A stretch of DNA of 64,000 nt from Pseudonocardia hydrocarbonoxydans (GCF_006539565.1 NZ_BJNG01000018.1:1-64000), one strand, 5' to 3'. Positions 16,457 to 25,227 are shown, numbered from the stretch's first letter. The notes: generated by a model from the letters alone, not told the origin. Translations and numbers: made by a program.

Positions 16457-17069
16457 CCGGGTCGCCGTCGTCGCCTGCGGGGCGATCGCCCGGCACGTGG
16501 CCGACGTCGCCGTCCGCCGCGGCTGGCCCGTCGACGTGCACCCGCTGCCGCCGTTGCTGCACAACCGCCCGGAGCGGATCGCCGCCGCGGTCGAGCGGCG
16601 CGTGCGCGAGCTGGGGCCGCACTACGCGCGGGTGGCGGTCGGGTACGCCGGCTGCGGTACCCGCGGGGCGCTGGACGAGGTGTGCCACCGGCTCGGCGTG
16701 CCCCGGCTCCCCGGCTCCGACTGCTACGAGGTCTTCGCCGGGGCCGCCCGCCTGCGTGCGGTCCTGGAGACCGAGCCCGGCACCTACCTGCTCACCGACT
16801 ACCTGGTGACCTCGTTCCACCGCTCGGTGGTGGTCGAACTGGGTCTCGACCGGTTCCCGCAGCTGCGCGAGGACTACTTCGGCCACTACCGCCGCGCCGT
16901 CTGGCTGGCCCAGCACCCGACCGCCGCCCTGCGCGCGGCGGCCGGACGGGCGGCGGGCGTGCTCGGCCTGCCGCTGGAGGAGGTCGTCGTCGGTGACGCC
17001 CTGCTGGAGCGGGCGCTGGAGGAACTCCTGGCGATGGGGCGCCGGCGTCAGCGGCGGGCCAGCAGGTAG
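16389..17069 (+). CDS. DUF1638 family protein
   Basis: A 226-aa protein with the DUF1638 features: VAVVACGAIARH, VGYAGCGTRGALDE and LPGSDCYEVFAG, including conserved cysteines that may bind metal or act catalytically. The function is not established, but the family repeatedly accompanies MttB-type corrinoid systems, and its position as the last gene of the rightward arm agrees. The only start codon before the conserved region is the ATG at 16389, which gives an unusually long 68-bp overlap with the RACo gene. Its 3' end overlaps the convergent methyltransferase gene by 22 bp. Confidence 0.85.
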   Translation: MSSSPTAPTSTTGSSTASPSRADRVAVVACGAIARHVADVAVRRGWPVDVHPLPPLLHNRPERIAAAVERRVRELGPHYARVAVGYAGCGTRGALDEVCHRLGVPRLPGSDCYEVFAGAARLRAVLETEPGTYLLTDYLVTSFHRSVVVELGLDRFPQLREDYFGHYRRAVWLAQHPTAALRAAAGRAAGVLGLPLEEVVVGDALLERALEELLAMGRRRQRRASR

Positions 17070-17701
17070 GCCTGCGGCGTCCGTTCGTCGGGACCGGGCT
17101 GCCGGACGGTGTGCGACCGCACCGACAGGCCCGCCGCCTCGAGCAGGGCGGCCATCCGCTCCGGGCGTCGGCGCAGGAAGGCCAGCTCGACGGCGTGCCC
17201 GAGCACGTCGGTCAGGACCAGCGGCTCGTCACCGACCTGGAACACGAGCAGGGCGTGGCCGCCGGGGGCCAGGACGCGGTGGAACTCCGCCAGCGCGCCG
17301 GGGAGCTCGTCGTCGGGCACGTGGATCGTCGAGTAGTAGGCGAGCAGCCCGCGCACCGAGGCGTCCGGCAGCGCCAGGTCGGTCATCGAGCCCACGGAGA
17401 ACCGCAGGCCGGGATGCGCGGCGCGGGCGAGGTCGACCATGCGCGGCGAGAGGTCGATCCCCGAGGCGTCGACGCCCAGCGCGTGCAGGTGCGCGGTGAT
17501 CCGCCCGCCGCCGCACCCGACGTCGACGACCGGCCCGTCCCCGACGAGCTCGGCGAACCACCCCAGCAGCGCCCGGTCCAGCGGCCGGGCGGCGAGGTCG
17601 TCGCGGGCCCACGGGACGTAGTCGGCGGCCACCGCGTCGTAGGACTCCCGCGTCCGGCGCACGTGCTCGGACTCGCCCACGGCGGCGACGCTACCGCTCA
17701 C
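17048..17701 (-). CDS. Class I SAM-dependent methyltransferase
   Basis: A 217-aa protein with the Rossmann methyltransferase core: motif I VVDVGCGGGRI, an acidic strand GIDLSPRMVDLARA, and LAPGGHALLVFQVGDE. The substrate is unknown. The GTG start at 17701 forms a 4-bp GTGA overlap with the upstream HemK-like gene, so translation is coupled. An in-frame GTG at 17680 is the alternative. It is the last gene of the patatin / HemK-like / methyltransferase operon. Confidence 0.85.
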   Translation of the reverse strand: MSGSVAAVGESEHVRRTRESYDAVAADYVPWARDDLAARPLDRALLGWFAELVGDGPVVDVGCGGGRITAHLHALGVDASGIDLSPRMVDLARAAHPGLRFSVGSMTDLALPDASVRGLLAYYSTIHVPDDELPGALAEFHRVLAPGGHALLVFQVGDEPLVLTDVLGHAVELAFLRRRPERMAALLEAAGLSVRSHTVRQPGPDERTPQAYLLARR

Positions 17702-18465
17702 CCTCCGGCCCCCGTTCCGACCACCACCGTCGCGTCCCGCTCCTCGTCGGCGACGATCCGGGTGGCGAGCCCGTGGCTCCGCACCGCCGCCGCCGTCGAG
17801 GGGGCCTGACGGTCGCTGGTCTCGATCAGCAGGTGCCCGCCGGGGGCGAGCCAGCGCGGCGCCGCGGCCGCCACGCGCCGCTGCACGTCGGTGCCGTCGG
17901 GCCCGCCGTCGAGCGCCACCCGCGCCTCGTGCAGCCGGGCCTCCGGCGGCATCAGCGGGATCGCGGCGGTCGGCACGTAGGGGGCGTTGGCCACCAGCAC
18001 GTCGACGCGCCCGCGCAGGTCGGCGGGCAGCGGGGCGTCGAGGTCGCCCTCGTGGACCCACCCGCCGGGCAGGTTGCGCCGGGCCAGCGCGACCGCGGCC
18101 GGGTCGACGTCGACGGCGTGCACCCGCGCACCGGGGACGGACGCGGCCACGACCGCACCGACGGCGCCCGTCCCGCAGCACAGGTCGACGAGCACGCCGC
18201 CCGGCGGGGTCAGCGCCACGGCCTGCTCGGCGAGGAACCCGGTGCGCCGCCGCGGCACGAACACCCCCGGGCCGACGGCGATGCGCAGCCCGCAGAACTC
18301 CGCCCACCCGAGCACGTGCTCCAGCGGCTCCCCGGCCACCCGCCGCGCGACGAGGGCGTCGAGTCCGGCGGGGTCCGTGGCGGCCGCGAGCAGCAGGCGC
18401 GCCTCGTCCTCGGCGAACACGCAGCCCGCGGCCCGCAGCCGCGCCACCACCTCCTGGCCGGTCAC
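17698..18465 (-). CDS. Putative protein N5-glutamine methyltransferase (HemK-like)
   Basis: A 255-aa protein resembling PrmC/HemK: an N-terminal helical domain (VARLRAAG...EDEARLL), RVAGEPLEHVLGWAEFCGL, VGPGVFVPRRRT, SAM motif VDLCCGTGAVG, and a catalytic segment VANAPYVP. The usual NPPY motif is NAPY here, as in an actinobacterial HemK-like subgroup, so release-factor methylation cannot be assumed. It has GTGA overlaps with both the patatin gene upstream and the methyltransferase downstream. Confidence 0.85.
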   Translation of the reverse strand: MTGQEVVARLRAAGCVFAEDEARLLLAAATDPAGLDALVARRVAGEPLEHVLGWAEFCGLRIAVGPGVFVPRRRTGFLAEQAVALTPPGGVLVDLCCGTGAVGAVVAASVPGARVHAVDVDPAAVALARRNLPGGWVHEGDLDAPLPADLRGRVDVLVANAPYVPTAAIPLMPPEARLHEARVALDGGPDGTDVQRRVAAAAPRWLAPGGHLLIETSDRQAPSTAAAVRSHGLATRIVADEERDATVVVGTGAGG

Positions 18466-19418
18466 GTCCCGGTACGCGGTGTCGGGTCGACCCGCTCCAG
18501 TGCCTCCTGCAGCGCGGCGTAGCCGACCCGCGCGGCCCGCTCCACCCGGGCCGGGTCGATGGTCAGCCCCCGCACGCCGACGTCGTGGCCGGGCAGCACG
18601 GCCAGCAGGTGCGCGCCCGTGCGCGACGGGTGCGCGGCGTCGTCGAGCACCGTCATCGACGGCCCGTGCCGCGCGCTCTCCTGCGCCATCGCGCCGAGCC
18701 CGGGTGCGAGGCGGTCCAGCGCCCGCGCCCAGCGGGCGGGCCCGGCGCCGGGGTCGGTGGCGCGCAGCTCGGGCAGGGTGCGGTTGAGCAGCGCGAGGAC
18801 GTGCGTGGCGCCATCGCGCAGCGCGCGCAGGACGGGCAGCGGCTCGGCCACCGACCCGTCGATCCAGCGGCGGCCGTGCAGCCGCACCGCGGGTCCGGCC
18901 AGCACCGGGATGGCCGCGGTGGCGCGCATCGCGAGCCGCCACTCCGGCACCGAGCGCGGCTCCAGGACGTGCGGGGTGAGGTCGTCGGCCGCGGTCGCGA
19001 CGACCCGCAGCGGCACCGGGGAGTCGCGCAGCCGCTCCCACGACATCGGCTTGGCGACGGTGAGGATGTGGCCGAGCAGGTGGTCCAGCGACACCATCGG
19101 CCGGCGGCTGCCGAGGCGCCGCGGGTCGACGAACGCGCGGCAGGCCATGTCCTCGAAGAAGATGTGCGCCGCGCCCCGGCCGTCGCCCAGCAGCAGCGCG
19201 CCGCCGATGTAGGCCCCGGCCGAGCTGCCGTAGACGACGTCGAAGCAGCCGCCGAGCCCGGCGTCGTCGAGCGCGTGGGCCATGCCGCCCGCGTACACCC
19301 CGCGCATCCCGCCCCCGCTGACGACCAGAGCGATGCAGTGGCCGTCGTCGCGCACCCCGGTGTCGCGGCGGCGGACGAGCGCGCGGAGCACCTCGTCGTC
19401 ACCGGGGAGCGGGAGCAC
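18462..19418 (-). CDS. Patatin-like phospholipase
   Basis: A 318-aa protein with the full patatin signature: oxyanion loop GGGMRG (35-40), nucleophile GSSAG (64-68, Ser66), and catalytic DGS (187-189, Asp187). It would hydrolyse phospholipid or other acyl esters. No signal peptide is visible, so it probably acts in the cytoplasm or at the inner membrane face. It is the first gene of a three-gene coupled operon. Confidence 0.93.
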   Translation of the reverse strand: MLPLPGDDEVLRALVRRRDTGVRDDGHCIALVVSGGGMRGVYAGGMAHALDDAGLGGCFDVVYGSSAGAYIGGALLLGDGRGAAHIFFEDMACRAFVDPRRLGSRRPMVSLDHLLGHILTVAKPMSWERLRDSPVPLRVVATAADDLTPHVLEPRSVPEWRLAMRATAAIPVLAGPAVRLHGRRWIDGSVAEPLPVLRALRDGATHVLALLNRTLPELRATDPGAGPARWARALDRLAPGLGAMAQESARHGPSMTVLDDAAHPSRTGAHLLAVLPGHDVGVRGLTIDPARVERAARVGYAALQEALERVDPTPRTGT

Positions 19419-19445
19419 GGCCGGATCATCCCCCGCGGGCGCCGG

Positions 19446-20981
19446 TCAGACCAACACGCCCGGGTTGAGGACGCCGTGCGGGTCGAGCGTCGCCTTCACC
19501 GCGCGCAGCGCCGCCGCGAACGGCTCAGGCCGCTGCCGGTCGTAGCCGGGGCGGTGGTCTCGGCCGACGGCGTGGTGGTGGGTGACGCTCGCGCGGTGCC
19601 GGGTCAGCACCTCCATCGCGGCGGTCTTGATCTCGTCCCACGCGCCGAGCTGCATCCCGGGACGCCCGCCCGCGAGGACCGTGAAGTAGGGCGCGGGGCC
19701 GTCGGGGTAGACGTGGGTGATCCGGCAGTTCACGATCCCGTCGACGCCGCAGACCTGCCGCACCGCCGCCCCGACCTCGCTGCGCACGGCCTCGATCAGC
19801 GCGTCGGCGGCGTCCCAGGTGCAGGCGGTCTCGAAGGTCTCGACGATCCCGCCGCATCGCGTGATCCCGTCGCGCAGGTAGGGCATCCGCAGGAACGCCG
19901 AGCGCCAGGTGCCGACCGCGTCGCCCTGCTCCTCGACGGCGCCGCCGTGCGCCTGCGCGATCGCCACCGGCCCCGCGACGTCGACGGGCGCGACCGCCGA
20001 CTCCGCGCCGAGCACCAGCACCGTGTGCCCGCCCTGCGCGGCACCGGAGAAGTGCGCCTCGCCGTGGTCGAGCAGCCGGCAGTTGGCCAGGGTGACCCCC
20101 GACTGCACGATCTCCCGGACCGCGGCCAGCCCGTCGTCGAAGCGGACGAACCGCACCGCGGCCGACGCCCGGTGCACCGGGCGCGCCTGCACCCGCAGCC
20201 ACGCCTCGGTGAGGACGCCGAGCGCGCCCTCCGAGCCCAGGAACAGCCGGTCCGGCGACGGGCCCGCACCCGAGGCGGGCAGCCGCCACGACTCGTTCAC
20301 CCCGGCCGGGGTGACCACCCGCAGCGACTCCACGAAGTCGTCGACGTGCGTGCCGCCCATCGCGTAGTGCCCGCCGGAGCGGGTGGCGAGCCAGCCGCCG
20401 ACGGTGGAGAACTCGAAGCTCTGCGGGAAGTGCCGCATCGTGAGGCCGTGCGGGCGGAGCTGGTCCTCCAGCCCCGGCCCGAGCGTGCCGCCCTGCACGC
20501 GGGCGGCCCGGCTGGTGGCGTCGATCTCGAGGACGCGGTCGAGCCGGGTGAGGTCCAGCGACACGACCGGGCCCTCGCCGCGGTACTCGGTGCCGCCCAC
20601 CACCGAGCTGCCGCCGCCGTAGGGGACCACCGCGACACCCGCCCCGCCCGCCCAGTCCAGCACCGCGGCCACGTCCTCCTCGGAGCGCGGGAACGCGACC
20701 AGGTCGGGCGCGGCCGAGAGGTCACCGGCCAGCGCGCGCACGACGTCGCGGAACGCCTTGCCGTAGGTGTGCCCGGCCCGGACGTGGGGATCCGCGGTGA
20801 ACCGGTCGGCCAGCGCGGCGGGCGGGTCGACCCGCGGCGCGCGCAGCGCGGGGACCGCAGGCACCGGCACGGGGTCGGTGGCGCAGCCGGGCAGCCCCGC
20901 GGCCAGGCCCGCGCAGGCGTCGTCGGCCAGCGCCTCCTGCGTCCAACCCCAGCCCCACCACGACCGTGTCCGCTCGTCCAT
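19446..20981 (-). CDS. FAD-binding oxidase, alkyl-DHAP-synthase-like
   Basis: A 511-aa VAO/PCMH-type flavoprotein. It has the FAD loop VVPYGGGSSVVGG, FSTVGGWLATRSGGHYAMG, and C-terminal TVLAGG and VTHHHAVGRDH, closely matching alkyldihydroxyacetonephosphate synthase relatives common in actinobacteria. Whether it makes ether lipids or oxidises another alcohol is unknown. I chose the second Met (20981, MDERTRSWWGWGW), the typical N-terminus of the group; a start at 20990 adds three residues. It is divergent from the 21077 gene with under 100 bp between starts. Confidence 0.9.
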   Translation of the reverse strand: MDERTRSWWGWGWTQEALADDACAGLAAGLPGCATDPVPVPAVPALRAPRVDPPAALADRFTADPHVRAGHTYGKAFRDVVRALAGDLSAAPDLVAFPRSEEDVAAVLDWAGGAGVAVVPYGGGSSVVGGTEYRGEGPVVSLDLTRLDRVLEIDATSRAARVQGGTLGPGLEDQLRPHGLTMRHFPQSFEFSTVGGWLATRSGGHYAMGGTHVDDFVESLRVVTPAGVNESWRLPASGAGPSPDRLFLGSEGALGVLTEAWLRVQARPVHRASAAVRFVRFDDGLAAVREIVQSGVTLANCRLLDHGEAHFSGAAQGGHTVLVLGAESAVAPVDVAGPVAIAQAHGGAVEEQGDAVGTWRSAFLRMPYLRDGITRCGGIVETFETACTWDAADALIEAVRSEVGAAVRQVCGVDGIVNCRITHVYPDGPAPYFTVLAGGRPGMQLGAWDEIKTAAMEVLTRHRASVTHHHAVGRDHRPGYDRQRPEPFAAALRAVKATLDPHGVLNPGVLV

Positions 20982-21076
20982 CCGGCCCACCCTGCCGCAC
21001 GGCCGTCCACGCCCGTTCGGGTGTCCCCGCCGCGCGCCGCCGGGGCGCGGCGGGGGACGGCGGTGAGGATCGCGCC

Positions 21077-22231
21077 GTGAAGATCCGGACTCTCGGGGTG
21101 GCCCTCGCGGTCGTGCTCGCCGGCCCGCTCACGGTGGCGGCCGGCACGCCCGCACTGCCGCCCCTGCAGGTGACACCCGACGGCCGCTCCTTCACCGCGG
21201 GCGGCGAGCCGTTCCTGTGGCTGGCCGACTCGGCGGCGGGGCTGCTGTCGGCCGACGACCCGGCCGAGGTCGCGCACTACCTCGACGTCCGCGCCGCGCA
21301 GGGCTTCACCGTCGTGCGGGCGCCGGCACCCGAGGGCGTCGACTGGACCCGGGTCGACGCCGCGGTCGACGGGGCCGCGCAGCGCGGCCTGCGGCTCGCG
21401 ATCACCCCGGCGTCCCCCCGGCCGGGGCTGGGGGAGTTCCTCGGCGCGCGCTACGGCGACCGGGTCGTCTGGGTGCTGGGCGACGGCACCGGCCACGACG
21501 GCGGGCCGTGGTCGGCGGTCGCGTCCGGCATCGCGGCGGCCGCGGGCGACGACCCGCTGATGACCTTCACACCGGCCCCCGGCCGCGCGTCGGGCGACAC
21601 CGTCGGCGACGCACCGTGGCTGTCGTTCGCGCTGGTCCGCAGCGGGCTGTGCCAGGGCCTGCTCACCCGCGTCGTCGACGCCCACCGCCCGTTCCTCGAC
21701 GCCCGCCCGGCCCACGAGGACGGCTGCGCGGGCCCCACCGACGCCCTCGGCGTCCGCCGCGCCGCCTACGCCGACGTCTTCTCCGGCGCCGCGGGCCACA
21801 CCTACGGCCACCCCGGCGCCTGGGCCGAGGACGCGGACGTCCGCGCCGCCGCGCTGCGCGACGAGGGCGCCACCCAGCTCGTGCACCTGCGGGCCCTGAC
21901 CGACTCGCGCAGCGCCCGCACGCCCGCCCCCGAGCTGCTCACCGAGGGCGACGCCGGGGTACTGCGCGGCCCCGACCACCTGCTCGCCCACGCCCCCGCG
22001 GCCGACGGCTTCGCCCTGGACACCACCGCCCTGCCCGGTGACGAGCTGCGCGCCTGGTGGTTCGACCCGCGCACCGGGGAGCCGGTGGACGCCGGGACGG
22101 TGCCCCGCTCGCCGTCGACGGCGTTCTTCCCGCCCGTCACCGGGCCCGCGGACGCCGACCAGGACTGGGTGCTGGTCGTGGACGCGGTGGACGGGGCCGC
22201 GGTCCCGCTCGCCCCGCCCGGATCCCCGTAG
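21077..22231 (+). CDS. Secreted DUF4038 (apiosidase-like) glycoside-hydrolase-fold protein
   Basis: A 384-aa protein with an N-terminal export signal (VKIRTLGVALAVVLAGPLTVAAG). It has DUF4038-type features: a SFTAGGEPFLWLADSA opening, a TIM-barrel pattern (GFTVVRAPAPEG, YGDRVVWVLGDGTG) and a C-terminal beta region (AWWFDPRTGEP). The family includes apiosidases and other exo-glycosidases; the substrate here is unknown. I chose the GTG at 21077 because the signal peptide begins there; an ATG 111 bp upstream would overlap the divergent gene. Its stop lies inside a 20-bp tandem repeat. Confidence 0.75.
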   Translation: MKIRTLGVALAVVLAGPLTVAAGTPALPPLQVTPDGRSFTAGGEPFLWLADSAAGLLSADDPAEVAHYLDVRAAQGFTVVRAPAPEGVDWTRVDAAVDGAAQRGLRLAITPASPRPGLGEFLGARYGDRVVWVLGDGTGHDGGPWSAVASGIAAAAGDDPLMTFTPAPGRASGDTVGDAPWLSFALVRSGLCQGLLTRVVDAHRPFLDARPAHEDGCAGPTDALGVRRAAYADVFSGAAGHTYGHPGAWAEDADVRAAALRDEGATQLVHLRALTDSRSARTPAPELLTEGDAGVLRGPDHLLAHAPAADGFALDTTALPGDELRAWWFDPRTGEPVDAGTVPRSPSTAFFPPVTGPADADQDWVLVVDAVDGAAVPLAPPGSP

Positions 22232-22291
22232 GCCCGCCCGGATCCGCGTAGGCCCGCCCGGATCCCCATAGGCCCGCCCGGATCTCAGTAG
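22212..22291. repeat. Four tandem 20-bp repeats
   Basis: Four near-identical 20-bp units (form GCCCGCCCGGATCCCCGTAG, with 1-4 changes in each) run head to tail from the last codons of the DUF4038 gene to 9 bp before the next start. The unit length is not a multiple of three, so only the first copy is coding. Each copy ends in TAG. Confidence 0.9.
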
Positions 22292-22300
22292 GGTGGTGGC

Positions 22301-23527
22301 GTGGCGCAGCTGAAGGTGGACGCGGAGCCGGCGGAGGTCGGGTTCGACCCGCAGCGGCTCGCCCGGATCGACGAGCACTTCGCCCGCTACGTCGACGACG
22401 GGCGGCTCGCCGGGTGGACGGTCGCGGTCGCCCGCCGCGACCGGGTCGTGCACCTGACCCACCACGGCCTGGCCGACGTCGAGGCCGCCCGCCCGGTCGG
22501 CGACGACACGCTGTGGCGGATCTACTCGATGACCAAGCCGATCACCTCGGTGGCCGCGCTGATGCTGCTCGAGCGTGGCCTGCTCGCCCTGACCGACCCG
22601 GTGTCGCTGTATCTCCCGGCGTTCGCCGACCTGCGGGTCTACCGCGGCGGCGCCGCGGCGAACCCGGGCACCGAGCCCGCGACCGAGCCGGTGCGGATCT
22701 GGCACCTGCTCACCCACACCGCCGGCCTGACCTACGGCTTCCACCACGCGCACCCCGTCGACGAGATGTACCGCAGCCGCGGCTTCGAGTTCGGCGTCCC
22801 CGCCGGGATGGACCTGGCGGCGGCCTGCAACGCCTGGGCGGCCATCCCGCTGGTGCACCAGCCCGGCGCGGAGTGGAACTACTCGGTGGCCACCGACGTG
22901 CTCGGCCGGGTCGTCGAGGTGGTGTCGGGCCGCCCGCTCGACGCGTTCCTCGACGAGGAGGTCCTGCGCCCGCTCGACATGACCGACACCGGCTTCGGCG
23001 CCGCCGACCCCGACCGGCTCGCCGCGCTCTACGTCCCGAAGCCCGGCGGCGGCCTGCACCGCCACGACCGGATGGGCGACGCCGCGCTGCGCGATCCCAC
23101 CTTCCTCTCCGGCGGCGGCGGGCTGGTCTCCTCGGCCGCGGACTACCACGCCTTCACCCGCATGCTCGCCCGCGGCGGCGAGCTCGACGGCGTGCGCCTG
23201 CTGTCGCCGCGCACCGTCGCCTACGCCACCCGCAACCACCTGCCCGGGGGCGCCGACCTGCAGGAGTTCGGCCGCCCGATCTTCGCCGAGTCCGCGTTCC
23301 AGGGCGTCGGGTTCGGGCTGGGCTTCTCCGTGGTCGTCGACGCCGCCGCCGGGAAGTCGCTCACCAGCGCCGGCGAGTACGCCTGGGGCGGGCTGGCCAG
23401 CACCGCGTTCTACGTCGATCCCACCGAGGAGATCACCGCCATGTTCCTGACCCAGCTCATGCCCTCCAGCACCCATCCGATCCGGCCGCAGCTGCGCACG
23501 CTGGTGACCTCGGCGCTGGTGGACTGA
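22301..23527 (+). CDS. Beta-lactamase-fold serine hydrolase (EstB-like esterase)
   Basis: A 408-aa class C beta-lactamase/penicillin-binding fold. The catalytic SxxK is SMTK at 76-79, and the tyrosine motif is YSV at 194-196. Late GGGGLVSSAADY and GFGLGFSVVVD are typical of the esterase branch. It has no signal peptide, so it is probably a cytoplasmic esterase or amidase rather than a resistance enzyme. The GTG at 22301 immediately follows the 20-bp repeat array. It overlaps the next gene by one base. Confidence 0.9.
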   Translation: MAQLKVDAEPAEVGFDPQRLARIDEHFARYVDDGRLAGWTVAVARRDRVVHLTHHGLADVEAARPVGDDTLWRIYSMTKPITSVAALMLLERGLLALTDPVSLYLPAFADLRVYRGGAAANPGTEPATEPVRIWHLLTHTAGLTYGFHHAHPVDEMYRSRGFEFGVPAGMDLAAACNAWAAIPLVHQPGAEWNYSVATDVLGRVVEVVSGRPLDAFLDEEVLRPLDMTDTGFGAADPDRLAALYVPKPGGGLHRHDRMGDAALRDPTFLSGGGGLVSSAADYHAFTRMLARGGELDGVRLLSPRTVAYATRNHLPGGADLQEFGRPIFAESAFQGVGFGLGFSVVVDAAAGKSLTSAGEYAWGGLASTAFYVDPTEEITAMFLTQLMPSSTHPIRPQLRTLVTSALVD

Positions 23528-23922
23528 TGTCGAACGCACTGGCCTTCGTCGTCCGGGTGGCGGTCGTCGCCGTCAGCCTCTGGGTGGCCACCCTCGTCGT
23601 CCCCGGCATCGACAACGACGCCGGCGGCACCGGCGCCCGGATCGGCACCCTCGTCGGCGTCGCACTGATCTTCGGGCTGGTCAACGCCGTCATCAAGCCG
23701 ATCGTCAAGGTCGTCGGCTGCCCGTTCTACATCCTCACGCTGGGGCTGGTCGGGCTGGTCGTCAACGCGCTGCTGTTCCTGCTCGTCGGGTTCATCGCGG
23801 GCGGGCTCGGGCTGCCGTTCACCGTCGGCGGGTTCGGGGCGGCGTTCGTCGGCGCGATCGTGGTGGCCGTGGTCGGGTTCGTGCTGCACGTCGTCATCCC
23901 CGACCGGATCGACCAGCGCTGA
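23527..23922 (+). CDS. Phage holin family 4-like membrane protein
   Basis: A 131-aa protein, almost entirely membrane: four hydrophobic segments (about 5-26, 38-60, 68-91, 99-124) and the family pattern LVNAVIKPIVKVVGCPF. It belongs to the widespread actinobacterial four-TM (holin 4_2-like) family, whose role outside phages is unknown. The ATG shares one base with the upstream stop (TGATG), so it is coupled to the esterase gene. Its stop abuts the convergent tenA stop. Confidence 0.85.
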   Translation: MSNALAFVVRVAVVAVSLWVATLVVPGIDNDAGGTGARIGTLVGVALIFGLVNAVIKPIVKVVGCPFYILTLGLVGLVVNALLFLLVGFIAGGLGLPFTVGGFGAAFVGAIVVAVVGFVLHVVIPDRIDQR

Positions 23923-24570
23923 TCAGACCGGCCAGCGCTCCTGCCGGTAGGCCCCGTCCCAGAACATCCACTCGTAGCGCGACGTCGTGGTGAAGTGGCG
24001 CCGCATGCGGGCGAGGTCGGGCTCGGACAGGGCGCCCGCCGCGCGGTCGGTCTCGGCGAGGACGGCGTCGACGACGCCCTGGAAGTCCTCGCCGCCGTAC
24101 ATCGCGATCCAGCGCGCGTAGAGCGGGTCGGGGGAGCCGGCGGCCAGCAGGTGCTCGCCGACCCGGGCGTAGATCCAGTAGCAGGGCAGCACCGCGCCGA
24201 CGGCGTCGGCGTAGGAGCCGCCGTGGGCGGTGGCGAGCAGGTAGCTCAGGTAGGCCTGCGTCGCCGGGGCGACCTCGTCGTCGAGGGTGCCGAGCTCGTC
24301 GAGCAGGGACGCGTGCAGGTCGCGCTCGGCCGCGATCGCGCCCGCGGCGTGCCCGGCGAACATCAGCGTGGCGTCCTCGGTCGGGGCCTTCGCCGCACAC
24401 ACCGCGAGCGCCTTCGCGTACCCGCGCAGGTAGTGCGCGTCCTGCACGATGTAGTGCCGGAACGCCTCGCGCGGCAGCGTGCCGTCGGCGAGGCCGGTGA
24501 GGAACGGGTGGGCGAGGATCGCCCCGTAGATGCCGGTGATGTCGGACCAGAGTACGTCGCGGGGAGCCAC
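23923..24570 (-). CDS. tenA: Thiaminase II / aminopyrimidine aminohydrolase (TenA)
   Basis: A 215-aa protein of normal TenA length. It has the substrate Asp in YIVQDAHYL (Asp44), active-site Cys130 within VLPCYWIY, and the C-terminal RYEWMFWDGAY carrying the catalytic Glu region. It salvages degraded thiamin pyrimidine. The GTG start at 24570 sits 7 nt after a TAACCT -10 box, so the mRNA is probably leaderless. There are no other thiamin genes nearby. Confidence 0.95.
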   Translation of the reverse strand: MAPRDVLWSDITGIYGAILAHPFLTGLADGTLPREAFRHYIVQDAHYLRGYAKALAVCAAKAPTEDATLMFAGHAAGAIAAERDLHASLLDELGTLDDEVAPATQAYLSYLLATAHGGSYADAVGAVLPCYWIYARVGEHLLAAGSPDPLYARWIAMYGGEDFQGVVDAVLAETDRAAGALSEPDLARMRRHFTTTSRYEWMFWDGAYRQERWPV

Positions 24571-24577
24571 GAAGATC

Positions 24578-24583
24578 AGGTTA
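24578..24583 (-). promoter_or_regulatory. -10 box for leaderless tenA
   Basis: TAACCT on the minus strand fits TAnnnT and is followed by 7 nt and the GTG start codon, placing the transcription start at or within a base or two of the start codon. Confidence 0.5.
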
Positions 24584-24765
24584 GCGCCGGGTCACGGTGT
24601 CCGTACGGGGTGTGCGCAGAGTGTGAGATCCTGGTCACTCTTCGGGTACGATGGGGTGTGCGGGCAGTGCAGCCGGCCGGAACATGTACGCAGAAGCACG
24701 GATCGATCCCCCAGGGTGGCCCCTCAACGCTGAGAGCCCCGCATCGCACGCGGAGGTGAGTCGGA

Positions 24766-24981
24766 ATGAGCCCCGTACCCATGGATCATCACGAGAAGGT
24801 GCGGCTGCGTGCAGCCGCTTTCCGGGTGACCCGCCTGTACCCCGGCCCGGTCGGTGAGCTGCTCTCGCGGGAGCTGCTGACCTGGGAGGAGTTCGGGTAC
24901 CGCCTGGGCGGCGGCCAGCTGGTCATGCGGCTGGTCGACCACGTCCTCAAGACGCCGCTCGGGCAGGCGGAGGCGGCCTGA
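24766..24981 (+). CDS. Small conserved actinobacterial hypothetical protein (71 aa)
   Basis: A 71-aa soluble protein beginning MSPVPMDHHEKVRLRAAAF. A strong ribosome site (GGAGGTGA) precedes the ATG, and a TACGAT -10-like box lies at 24647-24652, implying a leader of about 110 nt. The helical pattern (VGELLSRELLTWEEFGYRLG) is the kind seen in small actinobacterial regulatory or adaptor proteins. I do not recognise a characterised family. Confidence 0.7.
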   Translation: MSPVPMDHHEKVRLRAAAFRVTRLYPGPVGELLSRELLTWEEFGYRLGGGQLVMRLVDHVLKTPLGQAEAA

Positions 24982-25002
24982 CCTGCGGCGCCGTCCGCGG
25001 GG

Positions 25003-25227
25003 TCAGCGTCCGAACGTCGCCGTCACGGTGGCGTTCTCGGTCTCCGACGTGCCGTCGAACAGCCCGCCGACGGCCGCGCCGACGACCAGCAGGGACGCGA
25101 GCGTCACGACCGTGCCCAGCCGGCCCACGAGGTCGAGGGCGCGCACGGCGCGGTCGCGGGGCGTGGCGGTGCGGTGATGACGACCGATGGGCCGGTGTCC
25201 GGCGGGGGCGGGCGGGGATGAGGACAT
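25003..25227 (-). CDS. Small single-pass membrane protein (74 aa)
   Basis: A basic, Pro/His/Arg-rich N-terminus (about 1-30) is followed by one hydrophobic segment (LVGRLGTVVTLASLLVVGAAVGGLF, about 33-57) and a short polar tail. No known family. There is no good ribosome site before the ATG at 25227, so the start is uncertain. It lies downstream of the acyl-CoA synthetase operon, beyond a long inverted repeat. Confidence 0.45.
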   Translation of the reverse strand: MSSSPPAPAGHRPIGRHHRTATPRDRAVRALDLVGRLGTVVTLASLLVVGAAVGGLFDGTSETENATVTATFGR

